Shown piece after piece: positions 7,953-15,183 of a stretch of DNA of 30,249 bases. This stretch comes from an uncultured Eubacteriales bacterium. GTDB taxonomy: Bacteria; Bacillota; Clostridia; Monoglobales; Monoglobaceae. Made by a program: the position numbers and the translations under genes. The DNA lies in assembly GCA_900550775.1 (NCBI GenBank), contig URTH01000001.1:1-30249 (forward strand), in the 5' to 3' direction. Each line of letters starts with the position of its first letter. The stretch's first letter is position 1. The notes beneath the pieces are model-generated. The model searched no databases. It was given only the letters and a program-made list of their open reading frames with translations, and was not told the origin of the DNA.

Positions 7953-8942
7953 CTAACTTTCTTCCTCATGTTTTTGCGGAATCCGAAGGTCACGCCCGAC
8001 AAAAGGAAGAATTTCAAAATAGCCGTAAAGCCGCGATAAAACACGGCGCCCGTAAATATTCTCCAGATTATTCAGGCTGAAATTGGTGGACAGGATGGTG
8101 CTTCTTTTCTGCATCAGCCGTTCGTTCAGCAGTTCAAACAGAGCGGCGCTGGAATAGGCGCTGACAAATTCGGTGCCGAGGTCGTCAATAATCAAAAGCT
8201 CCACCTTATGGGCGTGCTTTGCGGCTGCGGCGGCCTGTTCCTCGTCCTCGCCGGAAAGCCGGTCAAACTTCAGCTTTTCCATGGTGTCAAACAGGGAAAA
8301 GGCGGTCTGATAGTAGACGGACTTTCCGCGGCTTAGGGCGTAATTTGCGATGCAGCTGGAAAGATAGGTTTTCCCGGTGCCGGCATTGCCCATCAGCAAA
8401 AGATTTTGGTGCGTGGTGTCAAAGGTTTCGGCAAAGTGCATCGCCTTTTGGACGGCCGCCTTGATGTAGGCAAGCGGCTGTCTGCCGTTTTGTGCCGGCT
8501 GATTTTGAAACAGGCGGTAGTCAAATCGGTCAAAGGTCTGTTCCTTCATATACTCGGTCAAATTGGCATTGGCGCCGATATACTTGGAAATCAGCTGCAA
8601 ATAGCAGCTGCACCGCCGGCCGTTCTGGTCAAAGCCGGTATCGTGACAGTGCGGACAGGTATAGATATCGTCCAGATAATCGTCCGGCAGATGCAGCGCG
8701 CAGAGCAGCTCCCGCTTTTTTTGCTGCAGCTGCCGGATTCTTGCCTCAATCGCCGAAATGTCGGTCTTTTTATCCATTACGCACTTGATCAGCGCGGTAC
8801 CGCCGAGCGCCAGCTTTTGCTCCAGCTCAGCCATGGCCGGTGCGGCGGCAAGAACCTTTTTCCGTCTGCGGTCGTGTTCCTTGCGATTTTCCTCCCGCCG
8901 CCGGGCAAGTTCCCGGCCTGCAAGGGTGTAAGCAGATTCCAT
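7953..8942 (-). CDS. DnaI/DnaC-like replicative helicase loader (AAA+ ATPase)
   Basis: This 329-residue protein has a Lys/Arg-rich and helical N-terminal part (about 10-85, possibly coiled coil). A zinc-binding cluster CPHC...CSC follows (C96, C99, C111, C113), resembling the zinc-binding helicase-interaction module of DnaI. The AAA+ domain has Walker A GNAGTGKT (185-192) and Walker B LLIIDDLG (249-256), with STNFSL as sensor 1. It probably loads the replicative DNA helicase at origins and restart sites. IstB transposition ATPases share the fold, but the zinc cluster and the DnaD-like neighbour 10 nt upstream favour a primosome role. It is the last gene of the apparent dnaA-mnmE-dnaD unit. 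Confidence 0.88.
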   Translation of the reverse strand: MESAYTLAGRELARRREENRKEHDRRRKKVLAAAPAMAELEQKLALGGTALIKCVMDKKTDISAIEARIRQLQQKKRELLCALHLPDDYLDDIYTCPHCHDTGFDQNGRRCSCYLQLISKYIGANANLTEYMKEQTFDRFDYRLFQNQPAQNGRQPLAYIKAAVQKAMHFAETFDTTHQNLLLMGNAGTGKTYLSSCIANYALSRGKSVYYQTAFSLFDTMEKLKFDRLSGEDEEQAAAAAKHAHKVELLIIDDLGTEFVSAYSSAALFELLNERLMQKRSTILSTNFSLNNLENIYGRRVLSRLYGYFEILPFVGRDLRIPQKHEEES

Positions 8943-8952
8943 GGCGTATCCC

Positions 8953-9957
8953 TCAACTTTCTCCCTGATCCAGCATCAGGTCTAAAATTTGTTCCTCCAG
9001 GTGATCATAGTCAACGGGGTTGGTGTCCTCATAGTTATTTCCCGGCCCCTTTTTGACAAATTTGGCGCCGCCGGGTTTTGCTTTGGCACCCATCTTTTTT
9101 TGGTCGTATTCCTTGACCTTCTGCGCATCGGTTATCCCGTTTTTTGCCCAATCCTGCAAAATGGAATCCAAGTAGGAGTAGGAGAGCTTGCCGGTATAGG
9201 CAACCGTGCGGTCATAGGCAAGCGGCAGCAGATCCAGCGGGACCGCCGCGTTGCCGAGCCAGCTTTTGATGTACTTTTTTTCGGTCGGGGTTAAGGCGCG
9301 GTCATGAATGCCGAGAACGCGGCGAACCTTTTGCTCCGCACTGTCATAGGCCTCCAGCTCCATGACATAGCTCTCTGCGGCCTCAAAGGTGTCAATACCG
9401 CGATCCGCCCAGTCCATCGCCATTTTTTCTAAGTAGCGGCGGCCGCATTTTCCGCGCTTTGCCGCATAGGATAAGAGCATGACAATCACTTCGACCGGCA
9501 GCCCCAGCCAATCGACAAAGGAATAAAGCAGCTCCATATCCGACTGGGTCAAAACCTTTTGCAAAATGGTCTCGGCCTGGTAGAACATTCCCGATATGGT
9601 CTTGTTTTTTGCGGCAACCGCGTCAATTTCCGCCATGGTATAAGAGGGCTTTTTCGGCTCGGCCGCCTTGTGGATCGGCCGGTGCGTGTGCGGTGCGGCT
9701 TGTCCGGTACGGCTGCCGCCGGAGAAGGTATAACTGTCCCCCTCCGTTTGGATTTCGCCGCAGCTGATCCAGTAGTCTAAATGATAGCGCAGCTGCGCGG
9801 CGGTGAGGTTTAACGCCGCGGCGGCATCCGTAAGATCGGGAAAGCGCCCGTCCGATTCCGTCCGGGCGCGGAGATACAGGTAAATCCGAATCGCCTGGGG
9901 ATCTGAAAAACGGACGTATTTTTCGATAAATTCATAGGGTATTTGCAGGGCAGACAT
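8953..9957 (-). CDS. DnaD-domain primosome protein
   Basis: This 334-residue protein has an N-terminal winged-helix-like region (about 1-75, with AAALNLTAAQLRYHLDYW resembling a DNA-binding helix pair). A spacer rich in polar residues follows, and then two helical DnaD/DnaB_2-type segments: about 128-200, with TISGMFYQAETILQKVLTQS, and about 210-280, with an IKSWL motif. The DDQ motif family typically contains a YIxxxhxxW pattern, matched by YIKSW and YLDSILQDWAKNGI near residue 270. DnaD-family proteins remodel DNA and recruit the helicase-loader complex. ATG 9957 has AAGGAGG; an upstream extension to 10017 is rejected. It is 10 nt before the helicase loader and 22 nt after mnmE. Confidence 0.88.
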   Translation of the reverse strand: MSALQIPYEFIEKYVRFSDPQAIRIYLYLRARTESDGRFPDLTDAAAALNLTAAQLRYHLDYWISCGEIQTEGDSYTFSGGSRTGQAAPHTHRPIHKAAEPKKPSYTMAEIDAVAAKNKTISGMFYQAETILQKVLTQSDMELLYSFVDWLGLPVEVIVMLLSYAAKRGKCGRRYLEKMAMDWADRGIDTFEAAESYVMELEAYDSAEQKVRRVLGIHDRALTPTEKKYIKSWLGNAAVPLDLLPLAYDRTVAYTGKLSYSYLDSILQDWAKNGITDAQKVKEYDQKKMGAKAKPGGAKFVKKGPGNNYEDTNPVDYDHLEEQILDLMLDQGES

Positions 9958-9979
9958 CAATGGCAGCCTCCTTGTTCCA

Positions 9980-11377
9980 TCATTTTCCGACGCAAAAACG
10001 CCCGAACACTTCGTCAATAATTTCTTCCCGGACGGTCTGGCCGGTTACCTCACCCAGCGCCGAGAGGACGTCCTCTAAGTCGACATACAAAAGGTCAAAG
10101 GGCATCGTGCCCTCGTTGGCCGCGATGGCGTGCATCAGCGCATCCATGGCCTTTGTCAGTGCGTCGCGCTGCCGTGCGTTGGACAGGCAAACCTGTCCGG
10201 CGTTGACGCGCTGGGTGAGCAAAAGCCGGCGGATTGCGTCCTCCAGTGCAGGGATTCCCTGCGCGGCACCGTCTTTTGGAACGGCGGTCTTTAAAATACA
10301 GGAAACCGGGAGCTGCAGCGCCGTTGCCGCTTCCTCTTCGGTGATGCAGGACGCCTTGTCGGTCTTGTTCAGCAGTACCAAAACGCGCTTTCCGGCAAGC
10401 GCTTTGGCAATCGCGTAGTCCTCTTCCTCCAGCGGATGGCTGCTGTCAATCACAAACAGGCACAAATCCGCCTTTTGCATATGTTCTTTTGCACGGTCAA
10501 TGCCGATCTGTTCCACCGTGCCGGCGCCGCTGCGCATCCCGGCGGTATCCATCAGCCGCAGGCGCATGCCGCCGACGGCAACCGATTCTTCAATCACATC
10601 CCTGGTTGTGCCGGGAATATCGGTTACGATGGCGCGCTCTGTACGCAGCAGAGTGTTGAGCAGCGAGGACTTGCCCACGTTGGGGCGGCCGACAATGACG
10701 GTCAGCACGCCGTCCTGCAGCATACGGCCGGTGTCAAAGGTGTCTAAAAGCGCCTGTATGTTTGTGCGGATTTCATTCAGCTGCGCGGCGGTTTCCTCGC
10801 GCGTTGGCGGATCGACCTCCTCCGGGTAATCGGCGGCGGCCGAGATGTGGGCGGTCAGCGCCATAATGCGCTCGCGCAGTGCGGTCAGCTGTGCGGACAG
10901 GGCGCCGTTTAGCGCGCGGGCGGCATTGGTAAGCCCCAAGTCCGAGCTGGCGTCAATCAAATCCATCACGGCCTCTGCCTCATTTAAGCTGGTTTTCCCG
11001 TTTAAAAAGGCGCGGCGGGTAAATTCGCCCGGCTCCGCCAGTCTTGCGCCGGCGTCCAGCAGATGCTTTAATATTTGGTTTGCGGCAAAAAAGCCGCCGT
11101 GGCAGTGGATCTCGGCGATGTCCTCACCGGTGTAGGAATGCGGCGCACGCATGACAACGGCCAGCGCCTGATCCAACGGCTGATCCTCCCGGTTCTCCGG
11201 GTGAATATGACAGAGCGTCAGCTTGTGGCTCTCCCACAGAGAGACGGGCTTTTTGTTCTTTGCTGTCCCCACTTTGGCTAAAATGGTCTGCGCGTCTTTG
11301 CCGCTGATCCTTAAAATGGCAATGCCACCCGAACCGACAGGGGTGGCGATGGCAGCGATGGTATCATGTAATTTCAT
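9980..11377 (-). CDS. mnmE: tRNA uridine-5-carboxymethylaminomethyl(34) synthesis GTPase MnmE
   Basis: This 465-residue protein acts with MnmG to modify the wobble uridine of certain tRNAs. It has the N-terminal folate-binding domain (about 1-118), a helical domain interrupted by a G domain with G1 GRPNVGKSS (230-238), DIPGTTRD (253-260), MDTAG and NKTD, and the C-terminal FCVGK, equivalent to the catalytic-Cys FCIGK motif. ATG 11377 is preferred over the ATG at 11389 because GGGGA lies six bases before it. In most Firmicutes mnmE follows jag and precedes mnmG/rsmG. Here it follows dnaA by 30 nt on the opposite side of the origin, and mnmG is not in the window. Confidence 0.96.
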   Translation of the reverse strand: MKLHDTIAAIATPVGSGGIAILRISGKDAQTILAKVGTAKNKKPVSLWESHKLTLCHIHPENREDQPLDQALAVVMRAPHSYTGEDIAEIHCHGGFFAANQILKHLLDAGARLAEPGEFTRRAFLNGKTSLNEAEAVMDLIDASSDLGLTNAARALNGALSAQLTALRERIMALTAHISAAADYPEEVDPPTREETAAQLNEIRTNIQALLDTFDTGRMLQDGVLTVIVGRPNVGKSSLLNTLLRTERAIVTDIPGTTRDVIEESVAVGGMRLRLMDTAGMRSGAGTVEQIGIDRAKEHMQKADLCLFVIDSSHPLEEEDYAIAKALAGKRVLVLLNKTDKASCITEEEAATALQLPVSCILKTAVPKDGAAQGIPALEDAIRRLLLTQRVNAGQVCLSNARQRDALTKAMDALMHAIAANEGTMPFDLLYVDLEDVLSALGEVTGQTVREEIIDEVFGRFCVGK

Positions 11378-11407
11378 AAAAATCCCCATTGCTTTCGTTT
11401 TTTTGCT

Positions 11408-12715
11408 TTAATTTTTATTGATGTTTTCCACCAGCTCGCGGATGATGGAGGCAAGCTCGGTATCCCCCGAAAGATTCTGGCGGATTTTTTTGACAGCCGT
11501 CATGACGGTGGTGTGGTCGCGGTTAAACTCTTCACCGATCCGCGGATAGGATTCGTCCAAAACCTCACGGGCAATGTACATGGCGATATGCCGCGGATAG
11601 GCAATGTCGTTGGAACGGCGCTTGGTCACCAGCGTACCGCTCGGCAGATGAAAGTATTTTTCCACTTCATCGATAATCACCTTGGTGGTGATATTGCGCT
11701 GCGGCAGGGTGGAGAGAATCTCCTTGAGCGCCTTTTGCGCCAGCTCCATCGAGATGGTGTTGGTGCGCTCAATCCCGGCATAGGCCAGAATCCGCTTGAC
11801 CGCACCCTCCAAATCACGGACGTTGGATTTGATGTTGTTTGCGACATACTCCACAATTTCTTCATCAAAGGTGAAATATTCCTCTTCAATTTTAGAACGG
11901 AGAATGGCGATACGGGTCTCATAGTCCGGCGGCTGAATGTCGGCAAGCAGACCCATCTGGAACCGGCTCTTTAAACGGTCCGCCAGATGCGGCGTCTCGG
12001 ACGGAAGCCGGTCGGAGGTCAGCACAATCTGCTTTCCGGCCTCATAAAGCGTGTTAAAGGTATGGAAAAATTCCTCCTGCGCAAGCTCTTTGGTTGCCAG
12101 AAACTGAATATCGTCCATCAGCAAAAGATCGACGGTACGATGCTTGTTGCGAAAGGCCTGGTTGCTCTTTTCGCGGATGGCGGTGACTAACTCATAGGTG
12201 AACTTTTCACTGGTGGTATAGAGCACCTTTTTATCGGGGTAATGCTGCATAAAATAGTTGCCGACCGCCTGGAGCAAATGCGTTTTGCCAAGACCGCTGC
12301 CGCCGTAAATAAATAAAGGATTGTATTTTTGAGACGGCGATTCCGCCACGGCAAGCGAGGCGGCGTGTGCCAGATTATTATTGTTCCCCACCACAAAGGA
12401 CTCGAAGGAATACTTCGGGTTTAAGGTGTTTTGGCTGCGGATCGGGTCAAAGGCCGGCGCGGCCGGTGCGGCACTGGGGGTATCACAGACCACCTCCATG
12501 GTGTACGGCGCGCCGAAAGCGTCCGCAATGCAGCTTTCAAGCAGAGAGCGGAATTTGGTGGTAATAATGTCCTTATTCAGTTCGCCGGGAACCGAAAGGC
12601 GCAGTACGGTATCGGTCAGCGCAAGCGGTTTTATCGGCACAATCCAGGTCTCAAAGGAAACAGGAGAAATCTCCTGTTTAATATCCTTTAAAACTTGGCT
12701 CCAGTGTGTGTTCAT
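11408..12715 (-). CDS. dnaA: Chromosomal replication initiator protein DnaA
   Basis: This 435-residue protein binds origin DNA and melts it. Domain I (about 1-75) has the typical WSQVLKDIKQEISPVSFETW start. A short Ala/Pro linker is domain II. Domain III is AAA+ with Walker A GGSGLGKT (138-145), Walker B LLLMDD (197-202) and sensor-2 region SNVRDLEGAVKRI. Domain IV carries YPRHIAMYIARE and the DnaA-box recognition motif RDHTTVMTAVKKI near the C-terminus. I give the conventional ATG at 12715, but its upstream sequence is a poor RBS. A TTG at 12724 has GGGAGG nine bases before it and may be the true start, adding three residues. dnaN does not follow; mnmE does. Confidence 0.97.
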   Translation of the reverse strand: MNTHWSQVLKDIKQEISPVSFETWIVPIKPLALTDTVLRLSVPGELNKDIITTKFRSLLESCIADAFGAPYTMEVVCDTPSAAPAAPAFDPIRSQNTLNPKYSFESFVVGNNNNLAHAASLAVAESPSQKYNPLFIYGGSGLGKTHLLQAVGNYFMQHYPDKKVLYTTSEKFTYELVTAIREKSNQAFRNKHRTVDLLLMDDIQFLATKELAQEEFFHTFNTLYEAGKQIVLTSDRLPSETPHLADRLKSRFQMGLLADIQPPDYETRIAILRSKIEEEYFTFDEEIVEYVANNIKSNVRDLEGAVKRILAYAGIERTNTISMELAQKALKEILSTLPQRNITTKVIIDEVEKYFHLPSGTLVTKRRSNDIAYPRHIAMYIAREVLDESYPRIGEEFNRDHTTVMTAVKKIRQNLSGDTELASIIRELVENINKN

Positions 12716-12858
12716 CTCTTCCAAGGCAGATGCCCTCCCATCATCGGTATCGATCCAAAAAGTCACATAAAACCGGGGGATTCCCCTCCCGCATTTTATG
12801 GTATCAAACGCTGTAAAAATGCCGGTCAGATGCAAAGACACCCCCGGCGCTTACTACT

Positions 12859-12887
12859 ATCATAACAGAAATGATTTAAAATTTCAA
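12859..12887 (-). promoter_or_regulatory. Promoter of dnaA
   Basis: On the minus strand TTGAAA (12882-12887), a 17-nt spacer and TATGAT (12859-12864) form a good sigma-A promoter. The expected start near 12851 gives a leader of about 135 nt. That leader contains a GGGGATTCCCC palindrome around 12777-12787 that could be an operator; no protein is assigned to it. Confidence 0.7.
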
Positions 12888-12936
12888 CACCAAAAAAACC
12901 GAAAAATTGCGGTAAAAAAATCTTTTTTTTCGCAAG

Positions 12937-12980
12937 TACAAAATGTAGAGTTTGTCAAAAAGAGTCAAATACAAGATGTA
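12937..12980. repeat. Two phased TACA-N3-TGTA palindromes in the origin region
   Basis: TACAAAATGTA and TACAAGATGTA differ at one base and have centres 33 bp apart, about three helical turns. The spacer contains TTTGTCAAAAAGAGTCAAAT, itself with two TCAAA elements. The arrangement suggests a paired protein-binding site, but no factor is known from the sequence. Confidence 0.5.
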
Positions 12981-13031
12981 TGATTTTTTTGATAAAAAAA
13001 TTTTTTTAGCAAGGAAAAACGCATCCCATCG

Positions 13032-13067
13032 ATGCGCCCGGCGGTTTTTTGCCGTCGGGCGCATTTT
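13032..13067 (+). terminator. Orphan terminator-like hairpin between oriC and the rpmH promoter
   Basis: A 13-bp stem (13032-13044 with 13052-13064) has one G.T pair on the plus strand, a loop of TTTTTTG, and TTTT at its base. The wobble pairs only in a plus-strand transcript, which favours rightward transcription. No gene is evident upstream on that strand, so its client is unknown. Confidence 0.5.
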
Positions 13068-13121
13068 GGAGAAAGAAATTTGGTGTTTTTATCTAAAAAA
13101 TGAATTTTCCGCAAAAGGGGC

Positions 13122-13150
13122 TTGACATTTTGGGCTTTGCGTGATAGAAT
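13122..13150 (+). promoter_or_regulatory. Promoter of rpmH
   Basis: TTGACA (13122-13127), a 17-nt spacer and TAGAAT (13145-13150) are close to the sigma-A consensus, as expected for a ribosomal protein gene. It lies about 85 nt before the rpmH start. Confidence 0.85.
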
Positions 13151-13237
13151 AATACAGATTTTCCTATAATGTAGAAAATAGCCGCGACTGCGGCCATAAA
13201 GAATCCTATGGATGATAATCGGTAAGGAGGGATAGCA

Positions 13238-13372
13238 ATGCTGAGAACATACCAGCCCAAAAAGAGACACCGCGCAAAAGAGCACGGCTTTCGTAAGAGA
13301 ATGAGCTCTAAAAACGGCCGCAAGGTTTTGGCGAGAAGAAGACTGAAGGGCAGAAAGAAGCTGTCTGCGTAA
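13238..13372 (+). CDS. rpmH: 50S ribosomal protein L34
   Basis: This is a 44-residue, extremely Arg/Lys-rich protein starting [18 protein letters not shown] and ending GRKKLSA. That matches the family pattern (M-x-[28 protein letters not shown]) over its whole length. ATG 13238 has AAGGAGG upstream and a near-consensus promoter. It starts the rpmH-rnpA-yidD-yidC-jag block. L34 packs into the large ribosomal subunit RNA. The second residue is Leu instead of the common Lys. Confidence 0.97.
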   Translation: MLRTYQPKKRHRAKEHGFRKRMSSKNGRKVLARRRLKGRKKLSA

Positions 13373-13442
13373 AAGATTTTGCAGACATTGCCCGTCCGGC
13401 GGCGATCGGGTCACAGACGATCCGCGCCTTTCGGTTCCATTT

Positions 13443-13548
13443 TCCGGCAGCGCTGCTGCCGGGCTCGCTTTGGGCGGTCTGCAGAAGAGCGGAAAACTGA
13501 ATACTGCGGTTTTTTCGACAGTCTGAAGGCGCCTTAGGGCGTCTTTTT
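13443..13548 (+). promoter_or_regulatory. Hairpins in the rpmH-rnpA spacer, possible attenuator
   Basis: The 211-nt spacer contains a perfect hairpin CCGGCAGC-GCT-GCTGCCGG (13443-13461). A second, GGCGCC-TTA-GGGCGTC (about 13528-13543), has one wobble pair and is directly followed by five T. The second is terminator-like and could lower rnpA expression relative to rpmH. Confidence 0.45.
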
Positions 13549-13583
13549 GTCTATTGTCAGAGGAAAGATAGGGCAGAAGTGAC

Positions 13584-13943
13584 ATGAAAATTGTAAGCCT
13601 AGATCAAAACGGGCAGTTTCAGCGGCTGTACCGCCGCGGAAAATCTGTCGTAACGCCGACCATGGTGGTATATGCGCTGCCCAATCGGACGCGCCGCGTC
13701 CGCTTAGGGATTACCGCCGGGAAAAAGGTGGGCGGTGCGGTTTTAAGGAACCGCGCCAAGCGCAGAATCCGGGAACTATTCCGTACGTTTCTGGCCGATA
13801 TCCGGCCGGGGACAGACATTTGTATCGTCGCGCGTACCTATACGGTGCACGCCCCGCACAAAAAGCTGGTGCGGGATTTTCACACAGCAATGCAAAAGCT
13901 GGAGGTATGGAAGAATGAAGAGACTGCTGATTTACATGATTAA
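13584..13943 (+). CDS. rnpA: Ribonuclease P protein component
   Basis: This 119-residue basic protein binds the RNase P RNA and helps cleave 5' leaders from tRNA precursors. The RNR signature is visible as LRNRAKRRIRELFR (about residues 53-66), preceded by GITAGKKVGGA, with the usual aromatic N-terminal region (FQRLYRRGKS) that contacts pre-tRNA. ATG 13584 follows a weak purine-rich stretch rather than a strong Shine-Dalgarno sequence. The gene overlaps yidD by 29 nt, so the two are translated in close coupling, a conserved arrangement. Confidence 0.95.
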   Translation: MKIVSLDQNGQFQRLYRRGKSVVTPTMVVYALPNRTRRVRLGITAGKKVGGAVLRNRAKRRIRELFRTFLADIRPGTDICIVARTYTVHAPHKKLVRDFHTAMQKLEVWKNEETADLHD

Positions 13944-14121
13944 GCTGTATCAGCGCTTCCTTTCACCGCTTAAGAGACCGTGCTGCAGGTATTATCCCAG
14001 CTGCTCTCAGTATGCTGTTTTGGCAATTGAAAAATACGGGGCGCTGCGCGGCAGTTTGAAGGCACTGCTGCGGCTGCTCCGCTGTAATCCGCTTTTTCGG
14101 GGCGGCATCGATGAGCCTTAA
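13915..14121 (+). CDS. yidD: Membrane protein insertion efficiency factor YidD
   Basis: This 68-residue protein of the YidD family carries the hallmark PCCRYYPSCSQYAVLAIEKYG and a later RLLRCNPLFRGGIDEP with the conserved CNP-(F)-GG-D pattern. An amphipathic N-terminal helix (MKRLLIYMIKLYQRFLSP) probably attaches it to the inner face of the membrane, where it is thought to assist YidC/Sec insertion. It starts inside the end of rnpA and precedes yidC by 39 nt. Confidence 0.95.
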   Translation: MKRLLIYMIKLYQRFLSPLKRPCCRYYPSCSQYAVLAIEKYGALRGSLKALLRLLRCNPLFRGGIDEP

Positions 14122-14160
14122 TCGAAAAAGTGAGAACGAAGCAACGAAGGAGGAGAGCAA

Positions 14161-15183
14161 GTGTCCTATATTATGCTGGCCCTCGGTTGGGTCTTAAAAA
14201 TGTGTAACCTGCTGGTGGGAAACTACGGCGTGGCAATCATTTTGTTTACCATTATCATTAAGGCGGTTCTTTTGCCGATGATGGTGAAGCAGCAAAAATC
14301 CATGACCAAAACGCAAAAGCTGCAGCCGCTGCTCAATGAACTGCAGCAAAAATATGCCAATGATAAAGAAAAGCTCAACGCCGAGACCATGAAGCTTTAT
14401 CAAAAGTATAAGGTAAATCCGATGAGCGGTTGCCTGCCGCTTGTCATTCAGCTTCCGATTCTGATGGCGCTCTACTGGGTGGTAAAAAAGCCGGTGGTAT
14501 ACCTGATGGGCTTTGGCGAGGACGAGGTATGGCGGATTATCAGTGCAATCCTTGAATGGAGTGAACAGAATCCGGACGGACTCAACCAGTTTTACACCGC
14601 CCTCGGCATTGAAAATATGGAGCGTCTGACCGATTCCGCGTACCGGATGTTTGGTATGTATGAGATTCAGATTGCCGAGTTTATCAATGCGCACCCGGAT
14701 ATTATGAACAGCCACTGGATTTTAGAAACCGGAAAGAATTATGACATTATCGATTTTCACTTCATTGGGCTGGATCTCTCCCAGACGCCCAATCTGAACG
14801 CATTTTTGGGATTGTTCATCGGCAAGGTGAGCCAGCTGACGCCGGGCACCATGCTCTTGTGGATCATTCCGGCTCTGTCCGGACTCAGTTCGTTTGCGAC
14901 CTCAAAGCTTACGCAGATGATGCAGCCTGCGCCGGTCAAGGATAAAAACGGCGAGGAACAACCCAATCCCATGAAATCCATGATGCTCTTTATGCCGCTG
15001 ATTTCTGCGTGGTTTGCATTTACACTTCCGGCGGCAATCGGCCTTTACTGGATTGTAAGTAACGTATTGCAGCTTGCACAGCAGTATGTATTGATGAAGG
15101 TAGTAAAAGTAGACTTAACCGAGGAACAAATCGAAGGGGAGATTGTCAATGTTAAGAAAAATAGAAAAAAACGCAAAAAGTAA
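14161..15183 (+). CDS. yidC: Membrane protein insertase YidC/OxaA
   Basis: This 340-residue insertase begins at a GTG with AAGGAGG upstream. Hydrophobic segments are seen at about 1-40 (ending VLLPMMVKQQKSM, a conserved YidC junction), about 100-120 (GCLPLVIQLPILMALYWVV), about 210-255 and about 270-305. The cytoplasmic loop KLQPLLNELQQKYANDKEKLNAE and the basic C-terminal tail KKNRKKRKK are typical. A periplasmic-side insert (about 120-205) with polar, acidic sequence is longer than in short Gram-positive YidC forms. The protein inserts and folds membrane proteins. Its 3' end overlaps jag by 35 nt. Confidence 0.95.
   Translation: MSYIMLALGWVLKMCNLLVGNYGVAIILFTIIIKAVLLPMMVKQQKSMTKTQKLQPLLNELQQKYANDKEKLNAETMKLYQKYKVNPMSGCLPLVIQLPILMALYWVVKKPVVYLMGFGEDEVWRIISAILEWSEQNPDGLNQFYTALGIENMERLTDSAYRMFGMYEIQIAEFINAHPDIMNSHWILETGKNYDIIDFHFIGLDLSQTPNLNAFLGLFIGKVSQLTPGTMLLWIIPALSGLSSFATSKLTQMMQPAPVKDKNGEEQPNPMKSMMLFMPLISAWFAFTLPAAIGLYWIVSNVLQLAQQYVLMKVVKVDLTEEQIEGEIVNVKKNRKKRKK

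Larger units (their letters stand above)
12842..13121. other. oriC: Presumed chromosomal origin region (AT-rich dnaA-rpmH intergenic segment)
   Basis: Divergent dnaA (-) and rpmH (+) flank a very AT-rich stretch with long homopolymer runs: A7 and T8 near 12914-12930, and T7, A7, T7 near 12984-13007. This is suitable for duplex unwinding. Gene orientations flip here on both sides, as at an origin. I found no TTATCCACA or one-mismatch DnaA box between dnaA and rpmH, only 7-of-9 matches such as TTATCTAAA near 13089 and TATGGATGA near 13207. Two 11-bp palindromes, TACAAAATGTA (12937-12947) and TACAAGATGTA (12970-12980), lie 33 bp apart. Location and AT content support oriC; the missing boxes argue for caution. 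Confidence 0.6.

Noticed and set aside
12965..13585. 206-residue minus-strand open frame across rpmH and oriC
   Set aside because: Antisense to rpmH and its promoter; composition is not protein-like.
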